Below are positions 58,899-64,000 of a stretch of DNA of 64,000 nucleotides, in pieces; position 1 is the first letter of the stretch, and every line of letters begins with the position of its first letter. The notes under the pieces were generated by a model that ran no database searches, had not been told where the DNA came from, and saw only the letters and a program-made list of their open reading frames with translations. The position numbers were made by a program, and so were the translations under genes. The stretch is from JACVRW01 sp038323835 (GTDB lineage Bacteria; Actinomycetota; Thermoleophilia; Solirubrobacterales; Thermoleophilaceae): positions 1-64,000 of the forward strand of contig JBBQHI010000007.1 of NCBI GenBank assembly GCA_038323835.1. Direction: 5' to 3'.

Positions 58899-59270
58899 TC
58901 ACCCCCCGTTATGGGCGGCGAGGCCTTGGTGGCGCGCGGGCACGGGTGGGTCAGGGCGCCTGACCCGCGAGGGAAGCGGCATGGGCACGACCGGCTCGCT
59001 GCCCCGGCGACGGCCGGGCATCGCCGGGCGGGAATGGTCGCGATCGCGGCCACGGCCGATCGGCCAGCGTCCGAGCGGGAACCGGATGCCGTCCCCACCG
59101 GGGCCGTCCCGGCTCGGGCGCGGACCTGGGCCCTCGCCACCGCCGCCGTCGTCCCCCGGCGGCTCGTCGCCGTCGTCACGCAACCGGAAGAACCAAATCA
59201 GCCAGGCGACCAACAGGCCGACGTCGAAAACGCGGAACCCGACCATGAAGATCCACCCCTCGGTGGTCAT
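58899..59270 (-). CDS. Small membrane protein with Gly/Pro-rich tail
   Basis: 123 residues. One N-terminal helix (VFDVGLLVAWLIWFF) is followed by a charged segment DDGDEPPGDDGGGGEG and a basic, proline-rich tail. The first 45 residues look like a genuine conserved protein; the rest has little sequence complexity and the 3' end may be overextended. Unknown function. It lies 13 bp before the STAS gene. Confidence 0.5.
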   Translation of the reverse strand: MTTEGWIFMVGFRVFDVGLLVAWLIWFFRLRDDGDEPPGDDGGGGEGPGPRPSRDGPGGDGIRFPLGRWPIGRGRDRDHSRPAMPGRRRGSEPVVPMPLPSRVRRPDPPVPARHQGLAAHNGG

Positions 59271-59328
59271 CGGCGGATGCTAACGCCTGAGCCGGGCCGC
59301 GGATAGACCCTGGCGCACTTGCGCACCC

Positions 59329-60030
59329 TCAGTTCTTCTTGGGCTTTTCGACGGTCGGGCGCGGATCCGGGATATAGGTGGCCGTGTACAGCAGGCGGGC
59401 CCGCCTGTAGGTGCACCCGTAACGGATCACCTCGCGCAGCTCCTCCTGCTGGGAGGGCGGCGAGAGCTCGCTGTCGCTGCCGCACTTGCCCTTCAGCCGG
59501 GAGGACCGCCACCAGTTGCCGCTGCTCAGGTCCGCGGCCAGGGCGGGAAGCCACGTGGGCACGGTGAGGGCGACGATGTTCCCCTTCTTCACCCGCAGGG
59601 GCTGCTTCAGCACGAATGTTGGGCTGGAGCCGAGGTAGTCCTGGACCGCGAACACCTCCGACTGCCGCAGCAGGCGGTGGTTGAGGCGCGTCTTGCGCTT
59701 GTCTCCGCGCCGGAGCGTGGCGAGCCGCACCTCGGGCGCCCCGCCGAAGCGGGCGTTGAACGAGTCGATCTGGTTGTCGGCCAGCTTCGGGAGCGTGACT
59801 GTGAAGGCCACCAGATATCCGTCACGACCGACGATGAACGGGTCCTTCAGGTTGCCCGAGTGACCCTGGTAGCCGGTGACCTGGTAGACCGCCCGGCAGG
59901 GGTCGCCCGGGCAGGTGGACACCGCCGGCGTGGTGGAACCGGCACCCAGCTCGATCACGCGAGCGGCGGCGGCGGCGGGTAGCGCGAGCACGGCCGCCAG
60001 AATCAGGACTGGAGTTAGACAGCGTTTCAT
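59329..60030 (-). CDS. Secreted hypothetical protein
   Basis: 233 residues with a signal peptide (TPVLILAAVLALPAAAAA, cleavage near ARV). The mature part holds a cysteine pair in STCPGDPCRAVYQVTGYQG and another in GKCGSD and RYGCTY, perhaps disulfides, and ends in a lysine/proline tail. A beta-rich fold is likely (FIVGRDGYLVAFTVTLP). I recognise no family or active site. It is the last gene before infA on this strand. Confidence 0.65.
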   Translation of the reverse strand: MKRCLTPVLILAAVLALPAAAAARVIELGAGSTTPAVSTCPGDPCRAVYQVTGYQGHSGNLKDPFIVGRDGYLVAFTVTLPKLADNQIDSFNARFGGAPEVRLATLRRGDKRKTRLNHRLLRQSEVFAVQDYLGSSPTFVLKQPLRVKKGNIVALTVPTWLPALAADLSSGNWWRSSRLKGKCGSDSELSPPSQQEELREVIRYGCTYRRARLLYTATYIPDPRPTVEKPKKN

Positions 60031-60074
60031 GACCGGACCTCGAACACCCGGGGTCCGCCCGAGTTGCGCATCAG

Positions 60075-60293
60075 CTACTTGTACCTGTAGGTGATCCGGC
60101 CGCGATCGAGGTCGTACGGCGACAGCTCGATCTTCACCCGGTCTCCGGGCAGGATGCGGATGTAGTGGCGCCGCATCTTGCCTGAAATGTGACCCAGCAC
60201 GTCATGGCCGTTGTCGAGCTGGACCTTGAACATGGTGTTTGGGAGGGCCTCGACGATCTCGCCCTCCATCTCGATCTTCTCTTCTTTGGACAA
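60075..60293 (-). CDS. infA: Translation initiation factor IF-1
   Basis: 72 residues. EGEIVEALPNTMFKVQLDNG and HISGKMRRHYIRILPGDRV, then ELSPYDLDRGRITYRYK are the IF-1 OB-fold consensus. It occupies the ribosomal A site during initiation. It stands 13 bp after cspA and apart from the usual ribosomal neighbours (rpmJ, rpsM), so it may be a second copy or a relocated gene. Confidence 0.97.
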   Translation of the reverse strand: MSKEEKIEMEGEIVEALPNTMFKVQLDNGHDVLGHISGKMRRHYIRILPGDRVKIELSPYDLDRGRITYRYK

Positions 60294-60306
60294 TTGCTCC
60301 GTTGTC

Positions 60307-60510
60307 TCAGATGAGACGGACGTTCACCGCCTTCGGCCCCTTGTCGCCGCTCTCTTCCTCGTACTCGACCTTCGAATTCTCGGCCAGCGACTTGAAGCCG
60401 CCGCCGTCGATGCCGGAGTAATGCACGAACAGGTCGCGGTCACCCTCATCGGGAGTGATGAATCCGTAGCCCTTTTCGTCGTTGAACCACTTGACGCTTC
60501 CGGTAGGCAC
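60307..60510 (-). CDS. cspA: Cold shock protein
   Basis: 67 residues, complete cold-shock domain: GSVKWFNDEKGYGFITPDEG (RNP1) and DLFVHYSGI (RNP2). The C-terminus PKAVNVRLI is normal. It binds single-stranded RNA and DNA as a chaperone. A leader of about 150 bp (60511-60666) separates it from the HIT gene and could carry thermo-regulatory structure; I see no defined element there. infA follows in the same direction. Confidence 0.95.
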   Translation of the reverse strand: MPTGSVKWFNDEKGYGFITPDEGDRDLFVHYSGIDGGGFKSLAENSKVEYEEESGDKGPKAVNVRLI

Positions 60511-60666
60511 CCTCTACTGCCCCTTCCTGCGTGTGCCCGCTCGGCCTGCACTGCCTGCGAATCCGAACCTCGGCACCTTGCACGTATCCATGCCGGCATT
60601 GACCGGCCCAACGGCGGGAACGCTACCAAGCCCGGGACCCGGATCTTCCCGATCCGCGACGAAGGA

Positions 60667-61074
60667 TCAGGCGCGAAGCTCGGCGGCGACCCGGCCGAGC
60701 TCCTCCCGGGACGCCTCGCGCGGGCGTACCGGCAGCTGCATCGAATCGTCGTCGTAGCGCGGGATCACGTGGATATGGAAGTGAAACACCGTCTGCCACG
60801 CCGCGGGCTCGCAGCAGTTGAGGAGGTTCACGCCGTCGCACTTCAGCCGGTCGCGCATCGTGCGCGCGAGGCGCGCCGCCGCGGTGCCCGCGTGGTGCAG
60901 ATCCTCGTCGGGCACCTCGTAGAGGTTCCGGGAGTGGTGGCGCGGGATTACCAGCGCGTGGCCACGGGTCCACGGGTTCAGGTCCATGAATGCCACCGTG
61001 TGCTCGTCCTCCTGGACGCGCTCGGCGGGCAGGTCGCCCGCCACGATCTTGCAGAAGATGCAGTCCTCGGGCAC
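60667..61074 (-). CDS. HIT-family nucleotide-binding hydrolase
   Basis: 135 residues. CIFCKIVAGDLPAERV at the N-terminus with zinc-type cysteines and HFHIHVIPRY with the histidine triad and catalytic His are standard for Hint/HIT proteins, which hydrolyse nucleoside phosphoramidates or dinucleotides. The C-terminal REASREELGRVAAEL is the usual helix. A palindromic element separates it from corA upstream. Confidence 0.93.
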   Translation of the reverse strand: MPEDCIFCKIVAGDLPAERVQEDEHTVAFMDLNPWTRGHALVIPRHHSRNLYEVPDEDLHHAGTAAARLARTMRDRLKCDGVNLLNCCEPAAWQTVFHFHIHVIPRYDDDSMQLPVRPREASREELGRVAAELRA

Positions 61075-61085
61075 CGGTTCAGCCT

Positions 61086-61130
61086 AGCGAGGAGCGCAGC
61101 CCGATCGGTGATCGGGCGAGCACCGCAGCT
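61086..61130 (+). repeat. 45-bp palindromic element between corA and the HIT gene
   Basis: Full copy AGCGAGGAGCGCAG to GAGCACCGCAGCT with core GCCCGATC, GGT, GATCGGGC. It lies in the 63-bp space between two minus-strand genes. Confidence 0.92.
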
Positions 61131-61137
61131 ACGAAAT

Positions 61138-62109
61138 CTATAGCCAGCCTACGCGGCGGAAGAACACGTAGAGCGACGTGCAGATCACGGCCATCACGGC
61201 CAGCGCCATGGGGTACCCGTATTCCCATCGCAGCTCGGGCATGTGATTGAAGTTCATGCCGTAGATGCCGGCGATCAGGGTGGGCACGGCCACTATCGCG
61301 ACGCCGGCGGAGATCTTTCGCACGTCCTCGTTCTGGCGCACCGTGATCTGGGTGAGGTTGGCGCCGAGCACGCTGGTGAGCAGGTCGCGGAAGCTCTCGA
61401 GCTGCTCGTGGACGCGGAGCAGATGGTCGTTCACGTCCCGGAAGTACGTCCGCACCTCGGGCGGGATGATCTTGTAGTGCCCGCGGGCCAGCCGGTCCAC
61501 GGGCTCCCCGAGCGGCGCCGCGGCGCGGTAGAACTGGAGCACCTCGCGCTTGAGGCGGTAGATGCGCTCGGTACGGTCAGGACGGTCGGGGGAGAAGACC
61601 TCGTTCTCCAGCTCCTCGATGTCCTCCCCGAGACCGTCGAGGGCCGGCTGGTAGTCGTCCACCACCTTGTCCACGATGGCGTGGACCACCGCGCCCGGTC
61701 CTGCCTTCAGCATCGCGGGATTGGCCTCCAGGCGCTCCCGCACGCCGTGGAGGTCGCTCGCCAGGCCGTGCCGCACGCTGATCACGAAGTCCTCGCCCAG
61801 GAAGACCAGGATCTCGCCGAGCTCGATGATCTCGGTGGGATCCGCGTAGCGTGCCGTCTTCAGGACCAGCAGGACCATGTTGTCGAAGACCTCGATCTTG
61901 GGCCGCTGGTGGGCGTCGATCGCGTCCTCCACCGCCAGCGGGTGCAGCACGAACTCGCGGGCGAGCGACTCGAACTCCTCCGCCGAGGGCTCGACAAGGC
62001 CGATCCAGGCGAAGCTCCCGTCCTTGTGGCACGCGCTGTAGGCGTGCTCGAGGTCCACCTGCCCCTCGCGGCGCTTTCCCCCCTCGTACACCGCGCAGTC
62101 GACGATCAC
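61138..62109 (-). CDS. corA: CorA-family magnesium/cobalt transporter
   Basis: 323 residues. A long cytoplasmic N-terminal domain with HPLAVEDAIDAHQRPKIEVF, a coiled region (RIYRLKREVLQFYRAAAPL) and two C-terminal helices with the pore motif GMNFNHMPEL and the end YVFFRRVGWL. The GMN signature is the ion-selectivity loop. It imports Mg2+ as a pentamer. The start overlaps the cca stop by 4 bp. Confidence 0.95.
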   Translation of the reverse strand: MIVDCAVYEGGKRREGQVDLEHAYSACHKDGSFAWIGLVEPSAEEFESLAREFVLHPLAVEDAIDAHQRPKIEVFDNMVLLVLKTARYADPTEIIELGEILVFLGEDFVISVRHGLASDLHGVRERLEANPAMLKAGPGAVVHAIVDKVVDDYQPALDGLGEDIEELENEVFSPDRPDRTERIYRLKREVLQFYRAAAPLGEPVDRLARGHYKIIPPEVRTYFRDVNDHLLRVHEQLESFRDLLTSVLGANLTQITVRQNEDVRKISAGVAIVAVPTLIAGIYGMNFNHMPELRWEYGYPMALAVMAVICTSLYVFFRRVGWL

Positions 62110-63497
62110 TTCTCGGGATTCTGCCTTAAGGACCGGGCGAGCTCGACCGCCTCGGCGCGGTTGCGGGCCTCACCGGTGAAGGCGGCCTCCTCCAGGCGCC
62201 GGAGCAGCTGCCCCAGCTCGGGGCCGGGCGCCATGCCGAGCTCCCTGGCGAGCTCGTCCCCCCGGACCGGCGGCGGGGGCGGTCCCGTCTCCCTCCAGTG
62301 GAGCGCCGCCGCCATCAGCCCGGCGGCCAGATCCAGATGGGCGGCGATCGCGGCGTCGGCGTTGCGGCCGCGAGTGGCCAGCCGGTCGGCACAGGAGAGC
62401 AGCGTCACCTCCACCTCCACCGGGCTCGTGCGGGTGAGGTAGCGGTAGACCGCCTGCCGGGAGAGCGGCCGCTCGTGCACGAGAAAGCCGAGCGCCAGGT
62501 GCGTGCGGGTGACGCCCTGGAGGAACCGGCTCAGGCGCTCGCTCGTGCGCAGCCGCCGGCACAGCTCGGCCACCATGCGCTCGCCCAGCGCGTCGTGCCC
62601 GATGAAGGTGACGCGCCCGTTGTCGAGCACGCCGCGCGTGCCCGGCTTGCCCACATCGTGCAGAAGGGCCCCGAACCGAAGCGTCTGCCCACGCGTGAGG
62701 TCGTCGGCCAAGGGCTCGGCCAGGACGGCCTTGAGCAGCGGCGCCGACTCCCCGAAGAGCTCCTCCAGCCTGCCCTCGAGCTCGATCTGGCGGGCAAGCA
62801 CCTCCAGCGTGTGCCCGTACACGTCCAGGTGGTGGTACCGGCTCTGCTCCACGTCGTGGAGCTCGGCCACCTCGGGAAGCACCGCGCGCAGGAGCCCGAG
62901 CCGGTCGGCCAGCTCGAGGCCCCCCAACGCCCCCGGGGCCACGATCAGCCGGCGCAGCTCGGCGAATACGCGCTCCGGCGAGGCTTCGGGCACACGCGCC
63001 GCCGCGGTGCGTGTGAGGCGCTCGGTGTCCGCGTCGGGCGCGAACAGCAACTCGGCGGCAAAGCGGGCCAGGCGCAGCGGCCTCAGCGGGTCGGCCTCGT
63101 AGGCCTCCGGCGACACCAGGCGCAGGATCCCGTCCTCGAGGTCCCGGCGGCCGCCGTGCGGATCGGTCATCTCCCCGCCGTCGAGCGGCCGGGCCATGGC
63201 GTTGACGGTGAAGTCCCGGCGCGAGAGGTCCTCCTCGATCGTCGCGCCCTGAAGCTCCGACACGTCGTAGGTGCGGCCCGACTCGCGATCGATCGCGCGC
63301 CAGGCGCCGAAGCGCTCGGACAGCGGGAACACCGGGCCGCGGACGGCGCGGGCCACCGCGCGGGCGGCCGCCTCGGCCTCCCCCGCCACCGCCACGTCCA
63401 CGTCCGTGACCGGGCGGCCGAGAAGCTCGTCGCGCACGGTCCCACCCACGATCCACGCGGATCGGCCCCGCAGTGCCTGGTTAAGCGGATCGCTCAC
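62106..63497 (-). CDS. cca: CCA-adding tRNA nucleotidyltransferase / poly(A) polymerase family with HD domain
   Basis: 463 residues from GTG 63497. AWIVGGTVRDELLG and TDVDVAVAG are the class II nucleotidyltransferase motif with the two metal aspartates; SRRDFTVNAMA and PLRPLRLARFAAEL follow. The HD domain has LLHDVGKPGTRG. The protein adds or repairs the 3' CCA of tRNAs. The GTG overlaps the alr stop by 4 bp. Confidence 0.92.
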   Translation of the reverse strand: MSDPLNQALRGRSAWIVGGTVRDELLGRPVTDVDVAVAGEAEAAARAVARAVRGPVFPLSERFGAWRAIDRESGRTYDVSELQGATIEEDLSRRDFTVNAMARPLDGGEMTDPHGGRRDLEDGILRLVSPEAYEADPLRPLRLARFAAELLFAPDADTERLTRTAAARVPEASPERVFAELRRLIVAPGALGGLELADRLGLLRAVLPEVAELHDVEQSRYHHLDVYGHTLEVLARQIELEGRLEELFGESAPLLKAVLAEPLADDLTRGQTLRFGALLHDVGKPGTRGVLDNGRVTFIGHDALGERMVAELCRRLRTSERLSRFLQGVTRTHLALGFLVHERPLSRQAVYRYLTRTSPVEVEVTLLSCADRLATRGRNADAAIAAHLDLAAGLMAAALHWRETGPPPPPVRGDELARELGMAPGPELGQLLRRLEEAAFTGEARNRAEAVELARSLRQNPEK

Positions 63498-64000
63498 CCG
63501 ACCGGCTTCCGGCGCACCCGCGGCGACAGGCCGCAGGTGATCTCGTAGTTGATGGTCCCGAGCCGTCCCGCCACCTCCTCGGCAAGTATCCGCTCGTCCC
63601 CCTGGCGCCCGATCAGCGTCACGGCGTCGCCCACCTCCACGTCGCTGCCGCGTCCCACCTCCACGGTGATGTTGTCCATGCTCACCGTGCCCACCACCGG
63701 GCGGCGGCGGCCGCGGATCAGCACCTCGCAGTTGTTCGAGAGGCCGCGCCGCCACCCGTCCCCGTAGCCGATCGGCACCGTGGCCACCGCGGTGGCGAGC
63801 TCGGCCCGCCACGTGCGCCCGTAGCCCGCGCCGTCCCCGGGCTCGAAGTCCCGCACGGCGGCCACCCAGGACTCGAGCGCCAGCGCGGGCTCGAGACCGC
63901 GGTCGGCCGGGTCGCCCTGGAAGGGGTCGAGGCCGTAGATCGACACGCCGCAGCGCACCATGTCGAAGTGCGCCGCCCGCTCACGCAGGGTGGCTGCGCT
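63494..64000 (-). CDS. alr: Alanine racemase, C-terminal part (runs off window)
   Basis: The 3' 168 codons are present. DMVRCGVSIYGLDPF is the end of the barrel; AGYGRTWRAEL carries the catalytic tyrosine of the C-terminal domain, with VPIGYGDGWRRGL and GTVSMDNITVEVG completing the active site and TINYEITCGLSPRV the end. It makes D-alanine for peptidoglycan. The PLP-lysine region lies beyond the window. Confidence 0.95.
   Translation of the reverse strand, partial: SAATLRERAAHFDMVRCGVSIYGLDPFQGDPADRGLEPALALESWVAAVRDFEPGDGAGYGRTWRAELATAVATVPIGYGDGWRRGLSNNCEVLIRGRRRPVVGTVSMDNITVEVGRGSDVEVGDAVTLIGRQGDERILAEEVAGRLGTINYEITCGLSPRVRRKPVG

Noticed and set aside
60511..60666. Riboswitch in the leader of cspA
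   Set aside because: I could not find a recognisable conserved core; only ordinary GC-rich inverted sequences are seen.
13671..61120. All palindromic elements as simple Rho-independent terminators
   Set aside because: They lack U-tracts, several lie within coding sequences or between divergent genes, and the conserved flanks extend well beyond the hairpin.
1..64000. tRNA, rRNA, prophage, insertion sequence or plasmid origin
   Set aside because: No tRNA-like cloverleaf, rRNA stretch, transposase, integrase or phage structural gene was recognised on either strand.

Overview
This is a very GC-rich bacterial chromosome segment. Gene content points to a high-GC actinobacterium of the class Thermoleophilia (Solirubrobacterales-like): aerobic respiration with two heme-copper oxidases, OpcA next to glucose-6-phosphate dehydrogenase, a class-E-like LAxTG surface protein, many GTG starts, and a secreted protease whose basic C-terminal module I recall from that order. 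The taxonomic call is inference from gene families; no rRNA or tRNA gene was seen.

Layout. 1-13 kb: start of aconitase, a GGDEF/HD-GYP c-di-GMP protein, PH-domain and metallo-beta-lactamase-fold proteins, GAP-family and ZIP-family membrane proteins, a CYTH-like protein, a K+ channel, an EamA exporter, a D-threonine-aldolase-like enzyme, a sugar-lactone oxidase with thioredoxin reductase, and a UPF0104/PAP2 pair. 13-15.6 kb: LAxTG surface protein, second metallo-beta-lactamase-fold protein, enoyl-CoA hydratase. 15.7-20.2 kb: cytochrome oxidase cluster 1 (coxB, coxA of the HPEVY/A1 type, ctaA, ctaB). 20.3-22.8 kb: secreted penicillin-acylase-family protein. 22.7-38.2 kb: one long minus-strand run (glk, tkt, tal-pgi fusion, gnd, zwf, opcA, GH15, fabD, M36 protease, pgl) that encodes both branches of the pentose phosphate pathway plus glucose release and phosphorylation. 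38.3-48.9 kb: UspA, a repeat array beside a gene remnant, redoxin, a second ROK kinase, an anti-sigma-like zinc protein, a second GH15, a flavin disulfide oxidoreductase, a PPOX protein, a broken SDR, a CPA2 antiporter, an ECF sigma factor and an M74 murein endopeptidase. 48.9-57.7 kb: oxidase cluster 2 (small subunit-IV-like proteins, coxB2, coxA2 of the YSHPAVY/A2 type, a tandem-duplicated Usp-like protein, the only subunit III, a microprotein, an inositol-monophosphatase-family enzyme, a diheme cytochrome c lipoprotein, a glycosyltransferase). 57.8-64 kb: small hypothetical and lipoproteins, STAS protein, cspA-infA, HIT, corA, cca and the end of alr.

The most unusual feature is a 45-bp palindromic element present in 13 full and several partial or degenerate copies between 13.6 and 61.1 kb. 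Its hairpin is preserved by compensatory changes. It is free of stop codons in five of six frames, and copies lie in frame inside or at the ends of coding genes (GH15, Usp-like protein, M36 protease, a lipoprotein N-terminus). This resembles the Rickettsia palindromic elements in behaviour, though not in sequence. Two gene remnants (a BBE/FAD oxidase tail and a truncated SDR) sit directly against repeat material.
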